This document shows, piece by piece, positions 7,834 to 16,241 of a DNA stretch of 56,434 bases (the stretch's first letter is position 1; every line of letters begins with the position of its first letter). The position numbers were made by a program, and so were the translations under genes. Source of the DNA: JAUUSJ01 sp051880475. GTDB lineage: Bacteria; Bacillota; Clostridia; Lachnospirales; Lachnospiraceae. A model generated the notes under the pieces. It saw only the letters and a program-made list of their open reading frames with translations. It had not been told where the DNA came from and made no database searches. The stretch is taken from contig JBJEOA010000026.1 of the NCBI GenBank assembly GCA_051880475.1, positions 1 through 56,434 of the forward strand, written 5' to 3'.

Positions 7834-9024
7834 TTATGATAAGTATGCCTTTAGCTCCTCAACCTTATCAAGCTGCTCCCATGGAAGCTCGATATCTGTT
7901 CTTCCAAAATGACCATAAGCTGCTGTCTGCTTATAAATTGGTCTTCTAAGATCAAGCATTTTAATAATTCCTGCTGGGCGAAGGTCAAAATGCTTTCTCA
8001 CAATTTCAACTAATTCTTCTTCCGATTTCTTTCCTGTTCCAAAAGTATCTACCATAATAGAAGTAGGTTGTGCAACACCGATTGCATAAGATAACTGAAT
8101 CTCACATTTATCTGCCAAACCTGCTGCCACAAGATTCTTCGCTGCATAGCGAGCTGCATAAGCTGCTGAGCGGTCTACCTTTGTGGCATCTTTTCCTGAA
8201 AATGCTCCGCCGCCGTGACGTGCATATCCGCCGTAAGTATCTACAATAATCTTTCTTCCTGTAAGTCCACTATCTCCATGTGGTCCTCCGATTACAAATC
8301 TTCCAGTTGGATTAATGAAAAACTTTGTATTATCGTCAATCATCTCTGCCGGCAAAATCTCATCAAAAACATATTTTTTGATATCTTCATGAATCTGCTC
8401 TTGAGAAACCTCTGGGTCATGCTGTGTAGATAATACTACTGCCTCAAGACGAAATGGCTTGCCATTTTCATCGTACTCTACGGAAACTTGTGTTTTTCCG
8501 TCTGGTCTTAAATAGGATAAAGTTCCATCTTTTCTAACCTTTGTAAGCTGTAACGCTAATTTATGAGCTAATGAAATTGGATATGGCATATATTCTTGCG
8601 TCTCATTTGTGGCAAAACCAAACATCATACCTTGATCTCCAGCTCCGATTGCCTCAAGCTCCTCATCTGTCATTTTATTTTCTTTCGCCTCAAGAGCTTT
8701 ATTTACTCCAAGAGCAATATCTTGTGACTGCTCATCTAAAGCTACCATAACACCACAAGTTGTAGCGTCAAATCCATATTTTGCTCTTGTATATCCTATC
8801 TCGCTTACTGTATCGCGGACAATTTTTTGAATGTCCACATAAGCATTTGTTGTAATCTCTCCCATAACCATAACAAGACCTGTTGTCACAGCAGTCTCAC
8901 AAGCTACACGGCTCATTGGATCTTTCTCCAATAATGCATCTAAAATTGCGTCAGAAATTTGGTCACACATTTTATCTGGATGTCCCTCTGTAACGGACTC
9001 AGATGTAAATAATAATTTTTCCAT
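7834..9024 (-). CDS. metK: S-adenosylmethionine synthetase
   Basis: Makes SAM from methionine and ATP. Signature motifs: FTSESVTEGHPDKMCDQISD at the N-terminus, GAGDQGMMFGFA in the middle and GGGAFSGKDATKVDRSAAY near residue 270. The length, 396 residues, is normal. A GAAAGGAAAA ribosome site precedes the ATG at 9024. Expression is under the SAM-I riboswitch and terminator directly upstream (9122-9267), so high SAM should stop its own synthesis. Confidence 0.98.
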   Translation of the reverse strand: MEKLLFTSESVTEGHPDKMCDQISDAILDALLEKDPMSRVACETAVTTGLVMVMGEITTNAYVDIQKIVRDTVSEIGYTRAKYGFDATTCGVMVALDEQSQDIALGVNKALEAKENKMTDEELEAIGAGDQGMMFGFATNETQEYMPYPISLAHKLALQLTKVRKDGTLSYLRPDGKTQVSVEYDENGKPFRLEAVVLSTQHDPEVSQEQIHEDIKKYVFDEILPAEMIDDNTKFFINPTGRFVIGGPHGDSGLTGRKIIVDTYGGYARHGGGAFSGKDATKVDRSAAYAARYAAKNLVAAGLADKCEIQLSYAIGVAQPTSIMVDTFGTGKKSEEELVEIVRKHFDLRPAGIIKMLDLRRPIYKQTAAYGHFGRTDIELPWEQLDKVEELKAYLS

Positions 9025-9121
9025 TTTTATTTTCCTTTCTTGGTAATCTAATTCATTTTTTTAAAGTGACTATCATATTTTTCTCACCTAAATCGCATAT
9101 AATATGATTTAGAAGTATATA

Positions 9122-9147
9122 TAAAGAAAAGCCCGATTACTCGGACT
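9122..9147 (-). terminator. Riboswitch-controlled terminator before metK
   Basis: Stem of 7 bp (9130-9136 with 9141-9147, one G-U pair in RNA) followed on the minus strand by TTTTCTTT. It lies directly after the SAM-I aptamer and before the metK ribosome site, as expected for the expression platform of an S-box. Confidence 0.85.
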
Positions 9148-9164
9148 TGAAAAACTTTCAAATC

Positions 9165-9267
9165 CTCTTATTGCTCGATATCTCTATCGCTCAGGTTGGC
9201 ACCTTCCGCCCAATACGGGGTTGCCGCAGCTTCACAGGTCCTTTTCCTCCACTGCTCTGAATAAGAG
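9165..9267 (-). promoter_or_regulatory. SAM-I (S-box) riboswitch aptamer
   Basis: Read on the minus strand, the P1 helix CTCTTAT...ATAAGAG encloses the S-box consensus: GTGGAGG, AGGACC, GGCAACC, AGGTGCCAACCTGAGC and the closing AATAAGAG. A T-rich terminator follows. It controls metK: SAM binding should stabilise P1 and allow the terminator to form. Confidence 0.96.
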
Positions 9268-9335
9268 TATGTCAACTTCCCACCACCTAAGGACAATGGG
9301 TTTTGACAATTTAACAAAATTTATAATTAACACTT

Positions 9336-10634
9336 TTAGTAGTTACGATATGTTTTATTTGGGTCATCGCTATCTACTTGTTCAATCATGCCTCCAAGGC
9401 ATCTAATTTTTTCAGCAAAGCGCTCATATCCTCTTTGAATATAGATGATATCTTCTACTATCGTATCTCCCTCAGCTGCAAGACCAGCGATAACAAGTGC
9501 CGCTCCCGCTCTTAAATCTGGAGTTGTTACAATAGCTCCTGAAAATTTTTCGACTCCATTGATTAATGCAACACTTTGCTCCACGCGAATTTTAGCACCC
9601 ATCTTATTAAGCTCATCCGCATAGACAAAACGATTTTCAAAAATATCTTCTGTAATTCTGCTCGTTCCCTCTGCTAAAGCCATGGCAACTGCCAACTGTG
9701 GCTGCATATCAGTAGGGAATCCCGGATAAGGCTGTGTCTTAACATTCACTGCTTTTAAGCGTTTTTTCGCAATTACTCGAATCTCATCATCAGATGTTAT
9801 AATCTCTGCACCCATATCACTTAATTTAGATGAGATAACATGTAAATGTGCTGGAATAACATTCTTTACAAGGACATCTCCTTTTGTGGCAGCTGCTGCT
9901 ACCATAAAAGTTCCAGCCTCAATCTGGTCTGGAATAATAGAGTAATCAATATCTTTAAAAAATCTTTTTACACCTCTAATACGAATTGTCTCTGTACCGG
10001 CATTTCGGATATCAGCACCCATTCGATTTAAAAAGTTAGCAACATCTACAACATGTGGCTCTCTCGCAGCATTTTCAAGAACAGTATCTCCGTCGGCTAA
10101 CGCTGCCGCCATCATAACATTAATGGTAGCACCTACACTTACTACATCAAAGGTAATCTTAGCACCTCTTAAATGCTTCGCCTCCGCAACAATCATACCG
10201 CCTTCAATTCTTACCTCTGCTCCAAGCTGTTCAAATCCTTTAATATGTTGGTCAATTGGACGAGTACCGATATTACACCCACCTGGAAGAGCGACTCTCG
10301 CCTTCTTATACTTGCCAAGCAAGGCTCCAACTAAATAATAAGATGCTCTCATTCTTCGAATATATCTATTATCTACAGTTAAATCTCCATTACCATCAAT
10401 GCCTTTTCCACTGATAATAACTTCATTTTGGGCCTTTCTGCTAACTTTTGCTCCAATCCCCTCCATTGCCTTCAATAGAATATTTGTATCATTTACATCT
10501 GGCACATTGTCAATATGACATTCTCCATCTGTCATAACTGCGGCAGCTAAAATGCCCAATGCCGCATTTTTAGCTCCACCAATTACTACTTCTCCAACTA
10601 GCGGATTACCACCTTTTATTATATATTGCTCCAT
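9336..10634 (-). CDS. murA: UDP-N-acetylglucosamine 1-carboxyvinyltransferase
   Basis: First committed step of peptidoglycan synthesis: transfers enolpyruvate from PEP to UDP-GlcNAc. Lys22 in GGAKNAALGI and catalytic Cys120 in LPGGCNIGTRPIDQH are present, so the enzyme keeps the Cys attacked by fosfomycin. Also seen: YPGFPTDMQPQ and the RAGAALVIAGLAAEG region. 432 residues, slightly above the usual 418. Firmicutes often have two copies; which one this is cannot be told. Ribosome site GAGGTGTAAG before the ATG. Confidence 0.97.
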   Translation of the reverse strand: MEQYIIKGGNPLVGEVVIGGAKNAALGILAAAVMTDGECHIDNVPDVNDTNILLKAMEGIGAKVSRKAQNEVIISGKGIDGNGDLTVDNRYIRRMRASYYLVGALLGKYKKARVALPGGCNIGTRPIDQHIKGFEQLGAEVRIEGGMIVAEAKHLRGAKITFDVVSVGATINVMMAAALADGDTVLENAAREPHVVDVANFLNRMGADIRNAGTETIRIRGVKRFFKDIDYSIIPDQIEAGTFMVAAAATKGDVLVKNVIPAHLHVISSKLSDMGAEIITSDDEIRVIAKKRLKAVNVKTQPYPGFPTDMQPQLAVAMALAEGTSRITEDIFENRFVYADELNKMGAKIRVEQSVALINGVEKFSGAIVTTPDLRAGAALVIAGLAAEGDTIVEDIIYIQRGYERFAEKIRCLGGMIEQVDSDDPNKTYRNY

Positions 10635-10941
10635 CTTACACCTCTATAACTATTGTTGTTTTTTTCATAACCTTATCAGAGAGGATACTCCATCCCCTTA
10701 TTAATACTATCTATTACTTACTATCTACTACCATCTATTTAAACTCTGCTTATCAAAAATACGCCTCACATCAATATCTACTTTCACCAAATACCTAACA
10801 CCTAAAATATCGTTTTTCTTCACACTATTTGCCATTTTTACGCAGATTTATATTTTATTATACCATATATTCAGTATTTGTAAATTATAAATTTCTGCAA
10901 ATTTCCGTCTTATTTTAGCTTAATTTTCTTAACTTTGCAAC

Positions 10942-10978
10942 AAAAAAACAGATGCATCTCATAGATACACCTGTTTTT
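10942..10978 (-). terminator. Intrinsic terminator, usable in both directions
   Basis: Arms AAAAACAG and CTGTTTTT with inner pairing through GU wobbles to ATCT-ATG-AGAT; seven T follow on the minus strand. It would end transcripts from the promoter at 11081-11108, and any read-through from the flavin reductase gene. Confidence 0.75.
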
Positions 10979-11074
10979 CTCAACAATAATAGTTGATATG
11001 GGAAATATTATTAAAAATAATATGAAAGGGCTTTTAACTGAATTCCTAAATTTTTTGCTACATATTTAAGAACT
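10942..11074 (-). ncRNA. Candidate small RNA between promoter and terminator
   Basis: A consensus-like promoter (TTGACA, 16 bases, TACAAT) is followed about 130 bases later by a strong terminator. I see no ORF with a ribosome site between them. This would be a stand-alone RNA of about 130 bases, or an attenuated leader of murA. No known RNA family is recognised. Confidence 0.35.
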
Positions 11075-11080
11075 GTTTAT

Positions 11081-11108
11081 ATTGTAACATATTTTTAATA
11101 TTTGTCAA
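11081..11108 (-). promoter_or_regulatory. Strong minus-strand promoter inside a palindrome
   Basis: -35 TTGACA at 11108-11103 and -10 TACAAT at 11086-11081, spacer 16 bases. The core overlaps the left arm of the palindrome 11084-11140, so a dimeric regulator binding there would block RNA polymerase. Confidence 0.55.
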
Positions 11109-11140
11109 TAGTTTTATTGAAAATATTAAAAATATGTTAC
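11084..11140. repeat. 57-bp AT-rich near-perfect palindrome
   Basis: Left arm 11084-11103 and right arm 11121-11140 are perfect 20-base inverted repeats. Inside, TCAATA (11105-11110) pairs with TATTGA (11115-11120) around a four-base loop, with one unpaired G. It ends two bases from the flavin reductase stop codon. Confidence 0.85.
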
Positions 11141-11141
11141 A

Positions 11142-11729
11142 TCACGATTTTTTCTTTGCTCTTTTCTTCTTTCGCACAGAATAACCAAATGTTCCAAGCT
11201 GTTTTCCAAGTTCAAAATATCCCCCATGCGAATAACTTAATAGCTCTGCCTTGTTCAACCAAAACTTTCCGTTTTCGTCTAGAAGCTCTGCGTCTACTTG
11301 GACTCCCACTACATCTGCGAGAAACATATGATGAGAGCCTAATTCTAAAATCTCTCTCACCTTACATTCAATATTCACGGGACATTCCAAAATTCCCGGA
11401 GCCTTAATATGCTCACTCTCCATTACAGTCAAATGTAATTCTTTAAATTTATCTACATCTCTTCCCGATCTGACTCCACAATAATCCACTGCCCTCGCAA
11501 GATTCTTCGTCGTGAGATTCACAACAAATTCTCCCGTTTCTTTTATAATCTCGTAGGAATATCTCTCTGGTCTTACTGAAATAGAAAGTATCGGGGGATT
11601 CGTACAAACCGTCCCTGCCCACGCAATCGTAATAATATTTGGCTTCTCATTTTCTCTTTGACAACTTACCATTACCGCTGGCAATGGATATAACATATTT
11701 CCTGGTTTAAAGCTTTCTTTTTTCTTCAT
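11142..11729 (-). CDS. Flavin reductase-like (flavoredoxin) protein
   Basis: 195 residues. FMN-binding split-barrel family: PLPAVMVSCQ, ITIAWAGTVCTNPPILSISV, the SYEIIKETGEFVVNL segment and the PVNIECKV region match flavoredoxin-type proteins, which hold FMN and pass electrons. The substrate is unknown. The tail is very basic (VRKKKRAKKKS). It follows the HIT gene by 12 bases with only a weak ribosome site, so coupled translation is likely. Confidence 0.85.
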   Translation of the reverse strand: MKKKESFKPGNMLYPLPAVMVSCQRENEKPNIITIAWAGTVCTNPPILSISVRPERYSYEIIKETGEFVVNLTTKNLARAVDYCGVRSGRDVDKFKELHLTVMESEHIKAPGILECPVNIECKVREILELGSHHMFLADVVGVQVDAELLDENGKFWLNKAELLSYSHGGYFELGKQLGTFGYSVRKKKRAKKKS

Positions 11730-11741
11730 CTTTATAAGCCC

Positions 11742-12155
11742 TTAAATCAATGCTTTAGAAATTTCCTCGGAAAGCTGAGCCAAAACTTCTGTATCTGCTG
11801 TACCTGGAGCCCATCCTATATTTACAGTATCTCCCTCATATCTTGGAATTAAATGCATATGGAAATGAAATACAGTCTGTCCAGCAATCGTACCATTATT
11901 TTGTACAATATTCATACCATCAAAGTTTAAAACTTTTTTCATCGCCTTTGCCACCTTTAAGGCAACTACAAAAACTTTTGAAGCCGTCTGCTCATCCATA
12001 GAAAAGACATCATCAAAATGTTTCTTTGGTAAAATAAGAGCATGCCCCTTTGATGCAGGTCCGATATCAAAAATTACTCTAAAATCATTGTCTTCATACA
12101 AGGTTATAGATGGAATTTCTCCCTCTGAAATTTTACAAAAAATACAATCACTCAT
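11742..12155 (-). CDS. HIT-family nucleotide hydrolase/transferase
   Basis: 137 residues. The histidine triad is VFHFHMHLIPR, with upstream CIFCKISEGEIPS (probable zinc-binding Cys pair) and GHALILPKKHFDD. Family members hydrolyse adenosine phosphoramidates or dinucleoside polyphosphates; a specific substrate cannot be given. AAAGGAGA ribosome site. It lies in a run glgB-HIT-flavin reductase on the minus strand, 35 bases after glgB. Confidence 0.93.
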   Translation of the reverse strand: MSDCIFCKISEGEIPSITLYEDNDFRVIFDIGPASKGHALILPKKHFDDVFSMDEQTASKVFVVALKVAKAMKKVLNFDGMNIVQNNGTIAGQTVFHFHMHLIPRYEGDTVNIGWAPGTADTEVLAQLSEEISKALI

Positions 12156-12190
12156 TTTATTCTCTCCTTTTTCTTGAATTATAAATTATC

Positions 12191-14416
12191 TTATTCTATT
12201 TCTTCCAATTTGTCCATAATGGGATTGGATTGATATTCTAAAATAAGAACAGTAAATGCTGCAATATTTACTTCAATAGAATCTTCTTTTCCATCCCAAA
12301 AAATCTTCTCAGAATGAATATTTTCAAGCGTATAGCATCCTTCTCCGCCATATTTTTCCTCATCACTATTTAATATTACATGGTAGCTTCCCTCTCTTGG
12401 CACTCCAACTCGAAAACTAACCTTATCATTTGCGGAAAAATTACAAATGAAAAGCAGACATTCTCCTCCATCTTTTGACCTGCGAACAAAGCTCACCATA
12501 TTTTCCTTTGCATTCGTGCAATTCATCCACTCAAATCCTATCGGATTATAATCTTGCTCATAAAAAGCTGGGTGGTTTTTATATAGACAAAGCAAATCTT
12601 TTACATACAGCTGTGATTTTTGGTGAATATCATTTTTTAGCAAATGCCAATCAAGACTTTTGTAAAACTCCCATCCAGACCACTGCATAAAATCTTGACC
12701 CATAAAAATCAATTTTTTACCTGGATGCCCAAACATAAATCCATAAGCTACCCTCATATTCGCAAATTTATCAAAATAACTGCCTGGAATTCTCTCTATT
12801 ATAGATGCTCTATCCGATGCCACTTCATCATGTGATAAAGATAAAATAAATTTCTCTGTATAAGCGTACATCATACCAAAAGTTAGTTTCGTTTGCATCT
12901 CTTTTCGGCGATAAGGCTCCGTCTCCATATACTGTAAGAAGTCATGAATCCAACCTATATTCCATTTATAGTCAAATCCAAGTCCTCCATCTTTTGTTGG
13001 TCTGCTCACTCCATTCCAAGCGGTGGCCTCCTCAGCAATCGTATAGCCGCCTTCACCGTATTTTCCTATAATAGAATTCAAATGTTTTAAAAATTCTATT
13101 GCCGAATCACTCTTTCCGTATCCACGCTTATCTAAATTTATATTCTTTTTGCCAAAATGAAGATATACCATAGAAGACACCGCATCTATGCGTAAACCAT
13201 CAATATGACATTGTCTAATCCAAAATAAGGCACTTCCAATCAAGAAATTTTTCACTTCTTTACATTCATACTTAAAAACTAATGCGTCACAAAGTGGCTG
13301 TTTTCCCTTGTTTGGATTTTGATGCTCATAAAGACAAGTTCCATCAAATTTGACAAGTCCATGTTCCTCTTTAGAAAAATGTCCTGGCACCCAATCTAAG
13401 ATAACTCCTATTCCTCTTTTATGGAAACAATCTACCAGATACATAAAATCTTGCAAAGAGCCGTATCGAGAAGTTGGGGCAAAATATCCTGTAACTTGAT
13501 ATCCCCAAGAATCATCAAATGGATGCTCCATAATTCCCATAAATTCTACATGTGTATATCCCATTTTTTCGACATAGGAGACAAGATCACTCGCCATCTC
13601 CCTATAGGTCAGCATCTCCTCTGTGCCTTCTTTTCTTTTCCAAGAACCTAAATGAACTTCATAGATAGACATTGGTTTTTCAAATCCTATGTCTTTTTTT
13701 CTATTTTCCATCCACTCTTTATCTTCCCATTGATATGTATTAATATCTGTAACAACCGAAGCAGTGCAAGGACGAACCTCCGCCATATTTGCATATGGAT
13801 CTGCTTTTAAAAAAATTTCTCCTAATTTTGTTTTTATCTCATATTTATACAATTCCCCGCATTGAATTCCAGGTATAAAGAGTTCAAAAATTCCACTCTT
13901 TTTAAGTCTCCTCATTGGGTATATTCGTCCATCCCATATATTAAAGTTTCCTACCACACTAACTCTCTTTGCGTTTGGAGCCCAGACAGCAAAATAAACT
14001 CCCTCTACCCCATCTACTGTCATAGGATGTGCCCCTAGTTTTTGATAAATTTCATAATGAGTTCCTTCATTAAATAAATATATATCTAAATCAGATAATT
14101 GTGGATCAAAATTATACGGGTCTCTCCCTTTCCAAGTTCGTCCATCTCCGTATATCATCTCAATTTCATACGGAATCTCATCCTTCAATGGCAAAAAAAC
14201 CGAAAACATATTTGTTCTCTCAACTGGCTCCATCGGATAAGTAAGTCCATTATCTAAAATCACTCTCATTTTCTGAGCATACGGATGATAACAGCTAATT
14301 ACTTGACCATTCGAAACCAAATGCCGTCCCAATGTACCATGTGGATTATCGCAATCCCCATATTGTATTAAACCTACAATATCTCTCTTCAATACTTGTG
14401 CTATTTCTCTACGCAT
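12191..14416 (-). CDS. glgB: 1,4-alpha-glucan branching enzyme
   Basis: Introduces alpha-1,6 branches into glycogen. It has N-terminal branching-enzyme and CBM48 domains (about 1-230, with VWAPNAKRVSVVGNFNIWDG). The GH13 catalytic core shows VILDWVPGHF, DGLRIDAVSSMVY (nucleophile Asp), TIAEEATAW (acid Glu) and LSLSHDEV, followed by a C-terminal beta domain. 741 residues, full length. Ribosome site GGGAGATG before the ATG at 14416. No other glycogen gene adjoins it, so the rest of the pathway is elsewhere; the GH13 gene at 21225 is a different subfamily. Confidence 0.96.
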   Translation of the reverse strand: MRREIAQVLKRDIVGLIQYGDCDNPHGTLGRHLVSNGQVISCYHPYAQKMRVILDNGLTYPMEPVERTNMFSVFLPLKDEIPYEIEMIYGDGRTWKGRDPYNFDPQLSDLDIYLFNEGTHYEIYQKLGAHPMTVDGVEGVYFAVWAPNAKRVSVVGNFNIWDGRIYPMRRLKKSGIFELFIPGIQCGELYKYEIKTKLGEIFLKADPYANMAEVRPCTASVVTDINTYQWEDKEWMENRKKDIGFEKPMSIYEVHLGSWKRKEGTEEMLTYREMASDLVSYVEKMGYTHVEFMGIMEHPFDDSWGYQVTGYFAPTSRYGSLQDFMYLVDCFHKRGIGVILDWVPGHFSKEEHGLVKFDGTCLYEHQNPNKGKQPLCDALVFKYECKEVKNFLIGSALFWIRQCHIDGLRIDAVSSMVYLHFGKKNINLDKRGYGKSDSAIEFLKHLNSIIGKYGEGGYTIAEEATAWNGVSRPTKDGGLGFDYKWNIGWIHDFLQYMETEPYRRKEMQTKLTFGMMYAYTEKFILSLSHDEVASDRASIIERIPGSYFDKFANMRVAYGFMFGHPGKKLIFMGQDFMQWSGWEFYKSLDWHLLKNDIHQKSQLYVKDLLCLYKNHPAFYEQDYNPIGFEWMNCTNAKENMVSFVRRSKDGGECLLFICNFSANDKVSFRVGVPREGSYHVILNSDEEKYGGEGCYTLENIHSEKIFWDGKEDSIEVNIAAFTVLILEYQSNPIMDKLEEIE

Positions 14417-14774
14417 CTGTCTGCATCTCCCATTTTTCTAACAGAATCTCTCATAAAGATATTTTCTTGTCCTCTCTATGCACATGACAATTTATTACCG
14501 TCCATGACAAAAAAATCTCCTTTTATCATTTCGTTCATGACTATTATTTTAACATAAGTAAAGCAAACTGACAATATTTTATATGTTAATCTTAGGCATA
14601 GAAATTCTCACTTAATGTTTTAAATAAAATAAAAAAGCAACCTACCTCTCTCTTTATTTTGTTAACTATTTCTAATAATTAGTTGATTCTTTTTTTTATC
14701 ATTTTCTACTTTTTTTTAGATTTTTTTAATTTTTTAGACACATTTTAGACACAATTAACTTATATAATAATAAA

Positions 14775-14905
14775 TGTAAGAGCTTTTCATATATTTGAAT
14801 CCTCTCCCCCTCATAACGGAAGTTCCAAAGACAGATTTTATAAAAATAATTTACCCCTCGATATAAGTTATTTTCTTGTCTGTTCTTTGGGACTTCTTTT
14901 GTTAT
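14775..14905 (+). ncRNA. Candidate small RNA with C-rich loops
   Basis: A TATAAT box at 14763-14768 (no good -35) precedes a segment with CCTCTCCCCCTC (14801-14812). A long hairpin follows: 14819-14835 pairs with 14879-14896 and 14843-14853 with 14864-14874, leaving an apical loop starting CCCCTCG. T-rich bases follow. C-rich single-stranded seeds that can bind Shine-Dalgarno sequences are typical of Gram-positive small RNAs. No ORF fits. Confidence 0.35.
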
Positions 14906-14964
14906 ATTTTGACTTTCATCCCATAAGTTTGTCTATAAAGGTAGTCCGCTCTATAATGTGACTA

Positions 14965-15056
14965 AAAGGGAAAGTATCTCTACCTTTGAAACGCCTATCC
15001 TTTCTATCATCGGAAAGAATTACTGTCGTTTCAAAAGAATAGATACTTTCCCCTTT
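14965..15056 (-). terminator. Long imperfect hairpin downstream of pfkA
   Basis: AAAGGGAAAGTATCT (14965-14979) pairs with 15041-15056 with one bulge. CTTTGAAACG pairs with CGTTTCAAAAG, and CTTTC with GAAAG at the tip. On the minus strand it is followed only by CCCTTTTAG, so it may be terminator, RNA-stability element or both. Confidence 0.55.
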
Positions 15057-15111
15057 CATGTTTCATAAAACCTAAGATTATACTTTTTAACCTACTATAT
15101 CATATATATGA

Positions 15112-16197
15112 TTAATCACCAAAGGAAATACCTAAATTTCTAGCTTCTCTAATAATGTCATCATCTGGTGAAACATATTTTAATTTTCCAGCAATATTTT
15201 TTAAAGGTACTTTATCTACTTCGTATCCCTTCATACATACCATATATCCATACTCTTTATTTACAATAAGCTCAGCTGCTCTTGCACCTAAACGGCTTGA
15301 AATAACGCGGTCAAATGGACAAGGATCTCCTCCTCTTTGTGTATGTCCAGGAACCGTTACGCGAACCTCATGACCTGTTGCCTCTTGGATCTGCTGTGCC
15401 AATTCATAAGAAACCGTTGGATATGCTCTTTCTTTTATCTTTGCTTTATACTGTTTCTTGCTAAGTTTAGCATCTTCTTTAGAAATAGCCCCCTCAGCTA
15501 CAGCTAAGATAGAGAAGCCACTTCCTCTTTCTTCTCTTCTCTTTAATGCCTCAACGATATGATTAAGGTCGTATGGAATTTCTGGTAGTAAGATAATATC
15601 TGCTCCGCCTGCGATACCAGCGTGAAGCGTTACCCAACCTACTTTATGTCCCATTAACTCTACGATAAATACACGATTATGAGAAGCAGCAGTTGTATGA
15701 ATACAGTCAATTGCTTCTGTCGCTAAGTCAACAGCACTTTGGAAACCAAATGTCATATCAGTTCCCCATAAGTCATTATCAATTGTCTTAGGGCAAGATA
15801 CTACATTTAATCCCTCTTCACTGAGCAGATTTGCAGTTTTTTGACTTCCATTTCCACCAAGAACTACAAGACAGTCTAATTTTAAGTATTTATATGTAGC
15901 TTTCATCGCTTCTACTTTATCGACTCCTGCGTAAATTCCTGTCTCCTCAATTGTTCTCATTAACTTAAATGGAGTTCTAGATGTTCCAAGAATTGTTCCG
16001 CCTGTTGTTAGGATTCCTGTGAAATCTTTATAGTTTAATCGTCTATAATTTCCCTGAATCAAGCCCCTATAGCCATTTTCAAAACCATAGATTTCTACAT
16101 TGCCGGCTAAATTATTTAAAGCTTTTACAACACCTCTCATTGTAGCGTTTAATGCCTGGCAATCTCCACCACTTGTTAGCATTCCGACTCTTATCAA
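15112..16197 (-). CDS. pfkA: 6-phosphofructokinase, group III-like
   Basis: Phosphorylates fructose 6-phosphate. The N-terminal VGMLTSGGDCQALNATMRG, the TTGGTILGTSR loop, the VVLGGNGSQ phosphate loop and CPKTIDNDLWGTD are present. The Gly after GGN points to ATP as donor, while the Lys in PKTIDND is usual for pyrophosphate-dependent and long-chain forms, so donor choice deserves a test. I prefer the TTG at 16197, with AAAGGTGA five bases before it; a GTG at 16206 is possible. It is the last gene of the dnaX-ybaB-recR-pfkA run. Confidence 0.93.
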   Translation of the reverse strand: MIRVGMLTSGGDCQALNATMRGVVKALNNLAGNVEIYGFENGYRGLIQGNYRRLNYKDFTGILTTGGTILGTSRTPFKLMRTIEETGIYAGVDKVEAMKATYKYLKLDCLVVLGGNGSQKTANLLSEEGLNVVSCPKTIDNDLWGTDMTFGFQSAVDLATEAIDCIHTTAASHNRVFIVELMGHKVGWVTLHAGIAGGADIILLPEIPYDLNHIVEALKRREERGSGFSILAVAEGAISKEDAKLSKKQYKAKIKERAYPTVSYELAQQIQEATGHEVRVTVPGHTQRGGDPCPFDRVISSRLGARAAELIVNKEYGYMVCMKGYEVDKVPLKNIAGKLKYVSPDDDIIREARNLGISFGD

Positions 16198-16241
16198 TAG
16201 TCTCACCTTTCCTTTCCTCTTGTCAGTTAAATAGTTAGTTT

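Larger units (their letters stand above)
10635..11141. other. Intergenic region before murA with palindrome, promoter and terminator
   Basis: 507 bases without a credible ORF. It holds, read on the minus strand, a large palindrome with a strong promoter (11081-11140), a possible short RNA ending in a terminator (10942-10978), then about 300 AT-rich bases leading to murA in which I see no clear element. Confidence 0.5.
14417..15111. other. Intergenic region with two large hairpins
   Basis: 695 bases with no credible ORF. 14430-14760 is AT-rich with long T-runs and no clear element. 14763-14905 holds a candidate plus-strand small RNA. 14965-15056 holds a long imperfect hairpin that is probably the pfkA terminator. 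A TATAAT box at 14952-14957 with TTTGTC 18 bases upstream could start plus-strand transcription exactly at that hairpin. Confidence 0.5.

Noticed and set aside
11102..11407. 101-codon plus-strand frame
   Set aside because: Antisense to the flavin reductase gene, whose family motifs are clear.
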